Shown piece after piece: positions 51,207 to 60,285 of a stretch of DNA of 64,000 nt. The position numbers and the translations under genes are program-made. Positions within the stretch are counted from its first letter, which is position 1; each line of letters begins with the position of its first letter. The notes beneath the pieces are model-generated. The model searched no databases. It was not told the origin of the DNA and saw nothing but the letters and a program-made list of their open reading frames with translations. Source of the DNA: Paenibacillus sp. FSL H8-0332. Its GTDB lineage: Bacteria; Bacillota; Bacilli; Paenibacillales; Paenibacillaceae. The stretch spans positions 2,232,001 to 2,296,000 of the forward strand of contig NZ_CP150145.1 in the NCBI RefSeq assembly GCF_037963835.1, in the 5' to 3' direction.

Positions 51207-51983
51207 ATGAAAAAGAAAACGATAAACTTCATGAAGATGGGGGCCATGGGCTGTGTAGCCATGCTCGGCGTAGGCGCAGCGAGCTTACCTACAAATGTGC
51301 TGGCCTCGGCACCTGTTTCAGCGAACGTAACGGTCAGCTCTAAGGTACATGCAACCGTCCCTTCGGCTACAGGAGTAAAAATCGTGGAGGAGGTACTGAA
51401 CACAACAAGCAAGAACCTTGTTGTGAACATTAAGGTACCGCAGCTGGATGGCATGCTGGACACCAGCTACCAGAATGAACTGAATGACATCCTTTTATCC
51501 CATGCGCAAAAGGATCTTGCTCAGTGGGAGAAGGATGCCGCAGAAACGGCCAAAAAAGCAAAAGTAAATCACCAGGAGTTCCACCCATATGAATTTTACG
51601 TCAGCTATAAGCTAAAGTCGGACGGAACTGGAAACCCGGCAGGGGTAGTTTCGCTTGAAGTAATCACGGAAGGTTACGGGGGCGGAACAAGCATGCCCCG
51701 GATCGATACCTACAACTTGAAAAATGCCTCTGCGGCTCAACGCGTGACACTGGAGGATCTTCTCGGTTCTAACTATAAAGAAAAGCTTGATGCAGATATT
51801 CTTGCGCAAATGAGAAAGAATCCCGATCAATACTTCCTGGAAGAATTCAAAGGGACGTTCACGGAACAGTCGTTTTATATTGAAAAAGGCGAACTGGTTA
51901 TCGTCTTCCCGAAATACAGTATCGCGCCGGGATATGTGGGTTCACCGGAGTTCCGTTTCAATCTGAAGAATGCCAGCTTCTGA
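51207..51983 (+). CDS. Secreted DUF3298/RsiV-ectodomain-like protein
   Basis: The ATG at 51207, 9 bp after GGAGG, was preferred to the ATG at 51198 that touches the site. The product is 258 residues. It has a signal peptide with MKKKTINFMKMG, a hydrophobic stretch and cleavage near VLASA. The mature region resembles the RsiV ectodomain: a DUF4163-like part (NLVVNIKVPQLDG) and DUF3298-like end (LVIVFPKYSIAPGYVGSPEFRF), which parallels the RsiV ending. It lacks the anti-sigma segment and membrane anchor. A decoy or lysozyme-binding role is an inference. A hairpin near 52027-52062 follows. Confidence 0.83.
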   Translation: MKKKTINFMKMGAMGCVAMLGVGAASLPTNVLASAPVSANVTVSSKVHATVPSATGVKIVEEVLNTTSKNLVVNIKVPQLDGMLDTSYQNELNDILLSHAQKDLAQWEKDAAETAKKAKVNHQEFHPYEFYVSYKLKSDGTGNPAGVVSLEVITEGYGGGTSMPRIDTYNLKNASAAQRVTLEDLLGSNYKEKLDADILAQMRKNPDQYFLEEFKGTFTEQSFYIEKGELVIVFPKYSIAPGYVGSPEFRFNLKNASF

Positions 51984-52022
51984 GGCAAAGCCGAATGACA
52001 TGAAGCCAGTTATTCTGAATAT

Positions 52023-52062
52023 GGCATCCCGTAGCCTCTCTTCTTACGGGATGTTTTTTTAA
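52023..52062 (+). terminator. Rho-independent terminator
   Basis: ATCCCGTA and TACGGGAT pair around GCCTCTCTTCT, followed by GTTTTTTT. Confidence 0.8.
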
Positions 52063-52208
52063 AAATATAAGAATTTATATGTTGCACACGATAAATTATC
52101 CTTCTATTTCTCGCTGAAACGGTACCGTCCTTTTAAAGGACGGCAAAGCCGTTTCTACTTGGTTCTAAAGCAGTTGTATGACTAGAATAAAGATAAGGAT
52201 GATTTGAA

Positions 52209-53503
52209 ATGAACAAAAGGAAGAAAACACGGTGGCCCGTTTGGCTGGTTGGATTCATTGTATTAGCTGGCGGGATTCTAGGAATCAATCTAATGGTGCA
52301 AAATGTTCTAGCAGGAAACAACAGCGTTACAGAGAACGTTGAAGTGTCGCCCAGTGCATACCCTGGCTTAAATATCGAAACAAGGACGAAGAATACGAAG
52401 CATTATATATTGTCGATTAACAACGTTCTCACAAACAGCAAGGAGATTAATACTCCTATTCAGACGTGGGTCAATGATCAGGAAAAGAAATTCTTAGCCC
52501 AGGTTGAAACCGGTGCAAAAACGCTTCAAGGCGATCATCGTGCTGAATTAAATATTACAGTAGATACGAATAAAATTAATGACCATTTATATAGTTTAGT
52601 GTTCACTTCCTATCAAATCACCACAGGCGGTGCTAATGGACAATCGATAATAAAATCTTTTAATATCGACACAGCTGAAAATAAAATTTTGAATTTATCC
52701 GATATCATGACTTATGACAAAGCAGCTATTGACCATATTATGTTAATCGTGAAGGAAGAATTGAAGAAACAGAAAAACGTCCACTCTTATGTATTCGAAG
52801 CAGAACTTCAAAAATCGTTAAAAAATCCATCTGAATGGAAATGGTCCATAGGTAACGGAGTCTTTATTTTATACTTTAATAAATACGAGATCGCTGCTGG
52901 TGCAGCCGGAACGGTCCAAGTGAACATTCCACTGAAATTCTTGCATTCCTACTTGAAAAAGGACCTCGCCAAAAAATGGAATATCACATATGAAAATAAC
53001 GCTGAGCCAGAAGGGAAGGAGCCAACTCAGTCTCCGCTTGATCCCAAAGGGAAATATGTGGCTCTTACCTTTGATGACGGGCCTCACCCAAAGGTGACAC
53101 CTAGAGTTCTAAAGACTTTGAAGGAGTACAACGCGAAGGCTACTTTCTTCATGCTGGGCGTACAAGTTGAGTATTATCCTGATATGGCTAAAAAGGTTGC
53201 TGAGGCCGGCCACGAGATCGGCAATCACTCCAAAAGTCATCCGAATCTGGCGAATAGGAGCCTGAGTGAGGTGCGCAAACAAATCATAGAATCATCGGAC
53301 CGAATCGAAGATGCGACTGGAGAAAAACCAACCCTATTCCGTCCGCCTTATGGTGCTATGAATGAATCAGTCAAAAAAGTCACCAAAGAACAGAAAACAC
53401 CCATTATTTTATGGTAAAAAAGCAAGGCTACCAATTCGTAACGGTTTCTCAGTTGTTGTCCTTGAATGAATCCACAGGAAATGGCCCTTATTATAATCAA
53501 TAA
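52209..53503 (+). pseudogene. pdaC: PdaC-like peptidoglycan deacetylase, damaged by internal deletion
   Basis: An open frame of 402 codons (52209-53417) encodes an N-terminal membrane anchor and a DUF4163/DUF3298 region (ILYFNKYEIAAGAAGTVQVNIP). It continues into a NodB deacetylase domain with YVALTFDDGP (motif 1), NHSKSHP (motif 2) and RPPYG (motif 3). After TPIILW it hits a stop. The following DNA in another frame encodes KKQGYQFVTVSQLLSLNES to a stop at 53503, the expected C-terminus. About 45-50 codons that should carry the DTxDW and LMHD motifs are missing, so deacetylase activity is probably lost. Confidence 0.82.
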
Positions 53504-53546
53504 GTTCATCAAGTTCGTACATTCCTACATGATTCTGAATATGAGT

Positions 53547-53589
53547 TCGACAAAATGATGATTATTCATTACAATGAGAATGATTATCA
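53547..53589 (+). promoter_or_regulatory. Promoter with Fur-box-like operator
   Basis: TCGACA (53547-53552), 17 bp, then TACAAT (53570-53575). TGAGAATGATTATCA (53575-53589) matches the 7-1-7 Fur consensus TGATAATNATTATCA with one change and overlaps the -10/+1 region. This fits iron-dependent repression of the AraC gene downstream. The Fur assignment is by sequence pattern. Confidence 0.65.
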
Positions 53590-53618
53590 CAGAATCAGGA
53601 AGTATGGAGTGCTTAATT

Positions 53619-54586
53619 ATGAACAACTCGATTCAATATAATTTTAATCATTTCTTTGAAAAGTTTGAGGGAGGTCATCGAGCCGGAAGTTCAAGCTATA
53701 TCATCATCCTACGACAGGAATAGGACAGATTTCCCGCTTTTACCCGCGGTCTGAGTTGGAGATGGTTATGTCAGACTATAAGCTGTACCAGAACCATGAT
53801 ATACGCCTAGATTCACTCGCGCCAATGGTAGAGTTTGGGTATTGTTCTGAGGGTAGTAGGGAAGTAAGTGTACCTGGCGCTCGTCAGGAGTTCAAGCCTG
53901 CAAATTGGAGTTTGCAACTGATTAATACCCCGGAAGCGAGATTGGAGCTAGGCAAAGCCCAACCCTTTCGAATGTTCAGCATCGGGATGTCTGTCGGCGT
54001 ATTTCATCATTTTATGACCTCAATCGGGGGAGTGCAAAAGGCTGACTTTAACAGACTTCTTGGAGGGAAGTCGTATCGGTTGCTTCAGGAGAAGCCGCCA
54101 GCTTCCGCCAGCGCTTCGCTTCACCACATTACAGCCAGCCTAAGGGATGGAACGATGAATAATATTGAGCTGGAGTACACAGTGTTAGAACTTCTAGAAC
54201 TGGCACTCCGCACTCTTCTCGAAGGAAAAGAGGAGCGGACAGGGCTTAGCCGAGAGACCCAGTTGCGTGTTGGCGAAGCGCGCCGAATCATACTGGAGCA
54301 GATGGATAATCCTCCATCATTGTTGCAACTGTCGCGTATGGTCGGTTTGAATGATTACAAGCTCAAGGTGAGTTTTAAGGAGATGTATGGTAACACAATC
54401 TTTGGATACCTGCGAGAGAAGAGGATGGAGCAGGCTTTAAAGCTACTGCAAGCCGGGAAGTCGAACGTCATTGAAGTGTCTTGCGCAGTGGGCTACTCGA
54501 ATCCAAGCCATTTTGCCGAGGCGTTCCGCAAGAAATTCGGAGTAAATCCCAGCGCATTACTACGTGAAAATTCTTCCCGGATGTAA
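53619..54586 (+). pseudogene. AraC-family regulator with frameshifted N-terminus
   Basis: A 276-codon frame from the TTG at 53756 to 54586 holds the AraC C-terminal DNA-binding domain: PSLLQLSRMVGLNDYKLKVSFKEMYGNTIFGYLREKRM and the second HTH VIEVSCAVGYSNPSHFAEAFRKKFGVNPS. It also has most of a PchR/Btr-like sensor domain. The TTG has no ribosome site. Upstream the same frame, without a start, encodes KLYHHPTTGIGQISRFYPRSELE, typical family sequence. An ATG at 53619 with GGAG upstream opens MNNSIQYNFNHFFEKFEGG one base out of phase. A 1-bp loss near 53680-53690, or a sequencing error, would explain this. Confidence 0.75.
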
Positions 54587-54614
54587 CATGGCAACTGAAC
54601 CTGCCAGACACTGA

Positions 54615-54654
54615 AAAGCCCTTCAAGGAGCGATACCCTTGAAGGGCTTTTTCA
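54615..54654 (+). terminator. Rho-independent terminator
   Basis: AAAAGCCCTTCAAGG pairs with CCCTTGAAGGGCTTTT around AGCGATA, followed by TTC. It ends the araC transcript. Confidence 0.85.
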
Positions 54655-54796
54655 TGTATCGGATGCTTACTTTCAGAGAATGTCAAGAATTCCGTGAACC
54701 GGGGGTTTTAATCCACCTTGGGGTAGAGGGTATCTTCAGAAAAAAACATAATAAAGGAACAGTTTAAAAATATACCACAGAAGGGAAAGTGCACAG

Positions 54797-56011
54797 GTGC
54801 GCTCGAAAATCAGTTCTGATTCCAACTTTAATTCAGTCTCTCTCCCATCTTTCTGGCCGTTTGTACTGACCGGGATGTTGATGATTGTGACCACGACAGG
54901 GTTTGCGCGAATGGCCTACGGGCTAGCTTTGCCTTATATGCAGACCGGACTCGGATTGTCAATTTCACAGGGAGGGATGCTTGGCACGATCATGTTTCTA
55001 GGTTACCTGGTTTCGGTTGGGCTGTCGGGTATACTGGCTGTCCGCTGGGGTGGCAAAGCTGTTCTTATGGCTGGAGGTAGTGCAGTCGTCATCAGTATGT
55101 TTGGCCTTTCCGGATCACCCTCGTTCATTTGGGTGGCCCTGTTCATGTTCCTGGCCGGAGGGGGCAGTGCACTGGTGTTCACTCCACTCATGTCCCTCAT
55201 GCTGGGTCAGTTCCCGGACAAGAAGGGAATCGTCCTGGGGATGTTGCTAAGTGGTGCAGGTATCGGGATGTTGTTAAGCGGATTTTTAGTACCATTACTA
55301 ATCAGTCAATTCCCCGTTCTAGGCTGGCGTGCGGTCTGGTTAGGGTTCGGTATCATCTCATTAGTTGTGCTTATCGCAGCTTTATTAATCCTGAGAAATC
55401 CTGAGGTTGCAGGGAGCGCGAAGGAGGCAGACAAACCGAAGTGGCTAAAAAATAAAGCGTTGATGCAGGTGGCTGCACTCTATTTTCTAGTGGGTATAGC
55501 GTATCTTGTTCCCAATCTCTATCAATCTGGCTACATGCTGGCTGAAGGGATATCAGACCGTGCTGCCGGTCTGGTGTACGCGGTAGCCGGCATCTTCAGC
55601 ATTGCAGGCGGCCCTGTCTGGGGCAGTCTGTCCGACCGTTTTGGTGTAAATCGGATGTTTGTACTGGTTTGGGCTTGCGCGGCGGCAGGGGATATCATCC
55701 CGCTTCTGAATCATAGCATCCCGGGATTCGTCTTATCATCAGTACTTTGGGGCTCCAGTATCGGTGGTCTGGTTACATTAATTCAACTGAAGGCCGCAAG
55801 ACAAGTTAATCCCCGATATGTTCCAACTGCCATCGGATTTATCTCAGTATTCTATGCGGTAGGACAAATGCTGGGGCCGGGCGTGACAGGGTGGATGATA
55901 GACTATCTCGGCGGCTACGGAGTGGCTTATGGATTCGGAGCGGTAGTTTACGGCTTTGGGTTAGTCGCCAGCCTGATTTCTGGGCGCAAACGAAATAACC
56001 CAGCTATGTGA
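54797..56011 (+). CDS. YbfB/YjiJ-family MFS transporter
   Basis: A GTG start about 10 bp after AAGGGA. The 404-residue product has 12 hydrophobic helices. It shows VTTTGFARMAYGLALPYMQTGLGLS near helix 1, with the FARMAYG segment characteristic of the YbfB/YjiJ group. Glycine-rich helices and KAARQVNPRYVPTAIGFISVFYAVGQMLGPGVTGWMID come near the end. The substrate is unknown. It follows an AraC regulator under a Fur-like site, so a role linked to iron or siderophore handling is possible, but the terminator at 54615 separates them. Confidence 0.85.
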   Translation: MRSKISSDSNFNSVSLPSFWPFVLTGMLMIVTTTGFARMAYGLALPYMQTGLGLSISQGGMLGTIMFLGYLVSVGLSGILAVRWGGKAVLMAGGSAVVISMFGLSGSPSFIWVALFMFLAGGGSALVFTPLMSLMLGQFPDKKGIVLGMLLSGAGIGMLLSGFLVPLLISQFPVLGWRAVWLGFGIISLVVLIAALLILRNPEVAGSAKEADKPKWLKNKALMQVAALYFLVGIAYLVPNLYQSGYMLAEGISDRAAGLVYAVAGIFSIAGGPVWGSLSDRFGVNRMFVLVWACAAAGDIIPLLNHSIPGFVLSSVLWGSSIGGLVTLIQLKAARQVNPRYVPTAIGFISVFYAVGQMLGPGVTGWMIDYLGGYGVAYGFGAVVYGFGLVASLISGRKRNNPAM

Positions 56012-56016
56012 GGATT

Positions 56017-56238
56017 TCAAGGGTTTAGTCTGATTCTAACATATTCCCGGGGGAGATGGGGTACGCTAATGGGGACCGGATCATTGAGGCTTTCGGTACG
56101 GAAACTAAATTCTTCAATGGAAAAGCTGCTTGTTTGCGGTACTGCCGTATTAGGAGTTAATAATTTATCCATTTTCCAGCCAAGTATCAACATAGCGGCG
56201 AACAGGGAAGTGCAGCATATTATATTACGTATTAACAT
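56017..56238 (-). CDS. Small membrane-anchored hypothetical protein
   Basis: A 73-residue product with a strong ribosome site AAAGGAGG, 8 bp before the ATG. The N-terminal hydrophobic helix (residues about 2-21) is followed by a short polar extracytoplasmic or cytoplasmic tail rich in Ser, Pro and Thr. The Cys-Cys at 8-9 lies in the helix rather than in a lipobox. No family recognised. It is divergent from the Usp-like/mrp unit. Confidence 0.6.
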   Translation of the reverse strand: MLIRNIICCTSLFAAMLILGWKMDKLLTPNTAVPQTSSFSIEEFSFRTESLNDPVPISVPHLPREYVRIRLNP

Positions 56239-56370
56239 GAGGAATTCCTCCTTTTCACACAGGCTCCCCTGATGCTTCCATGATTATTCACCGCAAAATG
56301 CCTTTACATTCTCCTTCGGTGACTATATAATTGCAATAATTGTATACGGATTTAACCGGAGGAGCCTGCC

Positions 56371-56397
56371 AACAGCGGGCTCTTTTTGTGTTTTTTT
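56371..56397 (+). terminator. Hairpin with T run before the mrp unit, terminator or attenuator
   Basis: GAGCC(T)GC and GC(G)GGCTC pair around CAACA, followed by TTTTTGTG. It lies 35 bp upstream of the Usp-like gene on the same strand, so it may be a transcription attenuator of the cation antiporter operon. No known Na+ or Li+ riboswitch core was recognised in 56239-56431. Confidence 0.55.
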
Positions 56398-56431
56398 ACT
56401 GGAATAAATTTACTGCTGCGGAGGGTTTGAA

Positions 56432-57064
56432 ATGGAAATGAACAATGAGAGCATCATGGTGTGTGTGCATTATGGGCCGCACGGGCAGCGGTTAATACAG
56501 CGGGGAGGACAATTGGCCAGATTGCTCAATGCCCCGCTGATGGTACTCACTGTAGATGCATCCGGAGACAATGAATATAACAGGGAGAAGCAGCAGTACC
56601 TGTCTGGCTGGGAGCATCAGACCAAGGAGGCTGGCGGACAATTTGTGATCCGCAAATGTAATGGCAAAAAAACGGTTGATGTGATTGTGGAAACTGCAAA
56701 GGATAACAAAATTACACAAATTGTACTCGGACAATCAAGCCAAACGCTGTGGCAGGAGATTACACGGGGAAGCTTTATCAATGATCTGCTGGAGCGGATG
56801 GGTCCGATTGATCTTCATATCGTTGCGGTACAGCGGTATCCGGAGCTGCTTGAGCAGTCCCATGAGCAAGGATTCTCTGCTTATCTGGTCAAAGAGGGCG
56901 ACCGCCATATCCTGATGGATGAACCGGATGGGAATGAAGCCATGAAGGGGGTTTTCTTTCGTGAGCTCGATACAGATTTTAATACCGGCCTGTTCAAAAT
57001 CGTCAGAAACGGTGAAGCGCAATATTTGAGAATTGTACAGAACGAATGGGTGAAGCCCCGTTAA
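56432..57064 (+). CDS. Universal-stress-protein-like (KdpD Usp-type) protein
   Basis: A 210-residue protein. SIMVCVHYGPHGQRLIQRGGQLARLLNAPLMVLTVD and later ITQIVLGQSSQTLWQEITRGSFINDLLERM resemble the Usp domain of the KdpD sensor kinase, with the G-x2-G-x9-G-S/T nucleotide pattern partly kept. A C-terminal extension of about 65 residues is unassigned. It sits 36 bp before mrpA in the same direction. Usp domains of KdpD bind c-di-AMP in some Firmicutes, so a link to cation signalling is possible. Confidence 0.78.
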   Translation: MEMNNESIMVCVHYGPHGQRLIQRGGQLARLLNAPLMVLTVDASGDNEYNREKQQYLSGWEHQTKEAGGQFVIRKCNGKKTVDVIVETAKDNKITQIVLGQSSQTLWQEITRGSFINDLLERMGPIDLHIVAVQRYPELLEQSHEQGFSAYLVKEGDRHILMDEPDGNEAMKGVFFRELDTDFNTGLFKIVRNGEAQYLRIVQNEWVKPR

Positions 57065-57100
57065 GAGGATTATACCAATACTAGAAAGGGGGATTAAGCC

Positions 57101-59965
57101 TTGCTGCATATGATTATCCTGCTTCCGTTTTTGCTGGCTGCGCTAATGCTGCTGATGAAGCAGAAGAACACCCGGTTACACCTGGGCTGGATCGTTCTGC
57201 CCCTTCCTGCGGCTCTCTTCATTTATTTCCTGACGAGAATTCCATCCATCCGGGCGGGAGAGCCTATTGAGAACAGTATCACCTGGATGCCGTCCTTTGG
57301 GGTGAATATCTCGCTGGTACTGGATGGGCTCAGCTTGCTCTTTGTCCTGCTGATTACCGGAATGGGTGCCCTGGTTGTGCTCTATTCGATTTATTATCTC
57401 GATAAGCTCATGGAGGGAATCCGCCAGTTCTATATATACCTGCTCATGTTCATGGGAGCCATGTTAGGGGTGGTGCTGTCAGATAATCTGATGGTGCTGT
57501 ACGGATTCTGGGAACTGACTAGCATATCCTCGTTCCTGCTCATTGCCTTCTGGCACCGCCGGGAAAGATCCTCCTATGGAGCAATGAAGTCCATGCTGAT
57601 CACGGTGTTCGGCGGTCTGGCGATGCTTGCCGGATTCAATCTGCTATATGTAATGACCGGCACTTATAGTATACGTGAGATTGTTGCACAGGCTGGGACC
57701 TTAACTGAAAGTGGAATGTTTATCCCGTCCATGCTGCTTATTCTCCTGGGAGCCTTTACGAAATCCGCCCAATTTCCGTTCCATATCTGGCTGCCTGATG
57801 CCATGGAAGCGCCGACTCCGGTCAGTGCGTATCTTCACTCGGCTACCATGGTTAAGGCGGGGATCTATCTGGTAGCGCGGCTCACCCCGCTGTATGCCGG
57901 ACAATCTGAGTGGTTCTGGCTGGTTTCAGTCACAGGACTGGTAACTCTGATCTATGGGTCGTTCAAAGCCATCCGGCAAACCGATCTAAAGGCCTTACTC
58001 GCGTACTCCACGATCAGTCAACTCGGCTTGATCATGTCTTTGCTTGGACTCGGGTCGGCGGCAGCCTTCTTTACCGGTACGGGGGATGCGGTTTTCTATA
58101 CGATAGCTACTTCAGCAGCGCTTTTTCACCTTATTAACCATGCTGTATTTAAAGGCAGTCTGTTTATGGTTGTGGGCATCATTGACCATGAGACGGGTAC
58201 CCGTGATCTGCGCAAGCTTGGCGGGCTTATGTCCCTCATGCCGGTCACCTTCTCTATCGCATTGATCGGGACATTCTCCATGGCCGGATTGCCGCCATTC
58301 AGCGGATTCCTCAGTAAAGAAATGTTCTTCACTTCTGTCCTCAATATCCGGGAGTTTGACATCCTGAGCTCAGGATACTGGACCCAGCTCTTTCCGGTGA
58401 TTGCCTGGATTGCCAGTGTATTTACCTTTGTATACAGCATGATCTTTGTCTTCAAGACCTTCCGCGGCAAGCTGAAGGAAGACAAATTGGATAAAGTGCC
58501 TCATGAAGCTCCACTGGGTCTCTTGCTGTCACCGGTGATTCTAATTTCACTGGCTGTAGTGTTTGCTTTCTTCCCTGACCTGGTCTCTGCTACGCTGATT
58601 GAACCGGCCATGTCTTCCATTCATACGGGGCTGCTGGCGCCAGAAGAAGTCTTTGAGGTTTCTATTCATTTCTGGCATGGCTGGACACCGGAAATCTTCA
58701 TGACCCTCGGCGTTATAGCAGCAGGTACGCTGTTGTTTAGAATCTATACCCGGTTACGTGTACTAGACCGTGAAGCCGGCGGCACCAATGCACTGAGCCG
58801 TATGTATGACTTCTCGTTAAGACTGCTCGAGCAGGGTTCAAGACGCTTAACCGATGCCTATATGACTGGCTCGGGTCGCCATTACCTGATCTATATTTTT
58901 AGCTTTTTCATCATTTCCTTGCTCACAGTTCTGCTCCGGCAGCCAGGCATTAGCTTTGGTATGGATCAATATGCCTCATTGTCTTTTTATGAACTAGCGG
59001 TTGTAGCAGCAATGCTACTGGCTGCCTTTGCAGTTCCATTTGCCAAGTCACGTGTGAGCGCGATTCTGTTCACCGGTGGTGTGGGGTACATGGTGACGCT
59101 GCTCTTCGTTCTTTTCCGAGCACCGGATCTTGCACTCACACAGATGATTATAGAGACCGTATCGGTCATTCTGTTCCTTCTTTGTTTCCGGTATTTACCG
59201 AAGCTGAAGAAGCAGAAGGAGCCGCTGCGTTTTAAGCTGCCCAATCTGGTGATAGCGGCTGGAGCCGGGATCACGATGACGTTGATTGCTCTGGCGGCGA
59301 TGGGTACCAGTCCGTTTGAACCTATCTCCGAGTTTTTCTTGAAGGAAAGCTACAACCAGGCTGGCGGCAAGAATGTTGTCAACGTCATCCTGGTAGATTT
59401 CCGCGGGTTTGATACTTTGTTTGAAATCATGGTGCTTGGCATCGCCTCACTGGCCATTTATGGTCTGATACATCTGAGAATGGAGACGGAATTGCCGCCG
59501 CTGGAGCCTGCCAAGAAAGAACTATTGCCGCTACGCAGCAATGATGTGATTCTACAGACGGTCTCCAAGGGGATTGTCCTTGTCATTCTGATATTCTCCC
59601 TGTATCTGTTCTTTGCCGGACATAATCATCCCGGGGGAGGCTTTATCGGGGCTTTGATGGCTTCTGCTGCGCTTATGCTCATTGCAATTGCATTTGGCAT
59701 GGATCAGGTACGTAAGGTGCTCCCTGTGAATTACCGGCTGCTTACTGCTTCCGGGCTCATGCTGGCTATTCTGACAGCGTCAGGTTCATTCCTGTTTGAT
59801 GCTCCTTTTCTAAGTCATACGTTCGGCCACTTCCATCTGCCTGTACTTGGGGATACGGAGCTGGCGACTGCCGTCCTGTTTGACCTTGGCGTATTCCTGG
59901 CCGTAGTCGGTGTGACGATGACCATCATTTTATCGATCGGAGGGGAGAAGAAATGGAACTCGTAA
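57101..59965 (+). CDS. mrpA: Mrp Na+/H+ antiporter subunit A fused to subunit B
   Basis: A TTG start 8 bp after AAAGGGGGA. The product is 954 residues. The N-terminal about 800 residues form MrpA, homologous to NADH dehydrogenase subunit 5: YGFWELTSISSFLLIAFWH, GAFTKSAQFPFHIWLPDAMEAPTPVSAYLHSATMVKAG and LLAYSTISQLGL. The C-terminal about 140 residues are MrpB (LFFAGHNHPGGGFIGALMASAALML). Separate mrpA and mrpB genes in Bacillus total about the same length, so this is a fusion. It exchanges Na+ for H+ in the membrane complex with the following subunits. Confidence 0.93.
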   Translation: MLHMIILLPFLLAALMLLMKQKNTRLHLGWIVLPLPAALFIYFLTRIPSIRAGEPIENSITWMPSFGVNISLVLDGLSLLFVLLITGMGALVVLYSIYYLDKLMEGIRQFYIYLLMFMGAMLGVVLSDNLMVLYGFWELTSISSFLLIAFWHRRERSSYGAMKSMLITVFGGLAMLAGFNLLYVMTGTYSIREIVAQAGTLTESGMFIPSMLLILLGAFTKSAQFPFHIWLPDAMEAPTPVSAYLHSATMVKAGIYLVARLTPLYAGQSEWFWLVSVTGLVTLIYGSFKAIRQTDLKALLAYSTISQLGLIMSLLGLGSAAAFFTGTGDAVFYTIATSAALFHLINHAVFKGSLFMVVGIIDHETGTRDLRKLGGLMSLMPVTFSIALIGTFSMAGLPPFSGFLSKEMFFTSVLNIREFDILSSGYWTQLFPVIAWIASVFTFVYSMIFVFKTFRGKLKEDKLDKVPHEAPLGLLLSPVILISLAVVFAFFPDLVSATLIEPAMSSIHTGLLAPEEVFEVSIHFWHGWTPEIFMTLGVIAAGTLLFRIYTRLRVLDREAGGTNALSRMYDFSLRLLEQGSRRLTDAYMTGSGRHYLIYIFSFFIISLLTVLLRQPGISFGMDQYASLSFYELAVVAAMLLAAFAVPFAKSRVSAILFTGGVGYMVTLLFVLFRAPDLALTQMIIETVSVILFLLCFRYLPKLKKQKEPLRFKLPNLVIAAGAGITMTLIALAAMGTSPFEPISEFFLKESYNQAGGKNVVNVILVDFRGFDTLFEIMVLGIASLAIYGLIHLRMETELPPLEPAKKELLPLRSNDVILQTVSKGIVLVILIFSLYLFFAGHNHPGGGFIGALMASAALMLIAIAFGMDQVRKVLPVNYRLLTASGLMLAILTASGSFLFDAPFLSHTFGHFHLPVLGDTELATAVLFDLGVFLAVVGVTMTIILSIGGEKKWNS

Positions 59966-60285
59966 TGGCGGTAGCGGTCGGAATTCTCTTCATGATCGGT
60001 GTTTACCTGATTCTCTCCAAAAGCCTGCTGCGCATTGTGCTGGGAACCTCCTTGCTGACGCATGGAGTCCATCTGCTGCTGCTCACGATGGCCGGGCTCA
60101 AAAAGGGTGCAGCCCCTGTACTAGGCAAGGCGGATACCTATGTTGATCCGCTGCCGCAGGCGCTGATTCTAACCTCCATCGTCATCAGCTTTGGGGTCAC
60201 AGCCTTCTTTTTCGTACTCGCATACCGGTCTTATCAGACGCGGGGTACTGATGAAATGGACAGCATTAAGGAGGACAACGAATGA
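59953..60285 (+). CDS. mrpC: Mrp antiporter subunit C
   Basis: A 110-residue protein with three hydrophobic helices, homologous to NuoK. It includes [24 protein letters not shown] and [22 protein letters not shown] with the conserved DPLPQALVLTAIVI-type block. The gene overlaps the end of the mrpA/B fusion by 13 bp and mrpD by 4 bp. The ribosome site GGGGAG lies inside the upstream gene. Confidence 0.94.
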   Translation: MELVMAVAVGILFMIGVYLILSKSLLRIVLGTSLLTHGVHLLLLTMAGLKKGAAPVLGKADTYVDPLPQALILTSIVISFGVTAFFFVLAYRSYQTRGTDEMDSIKEDNE

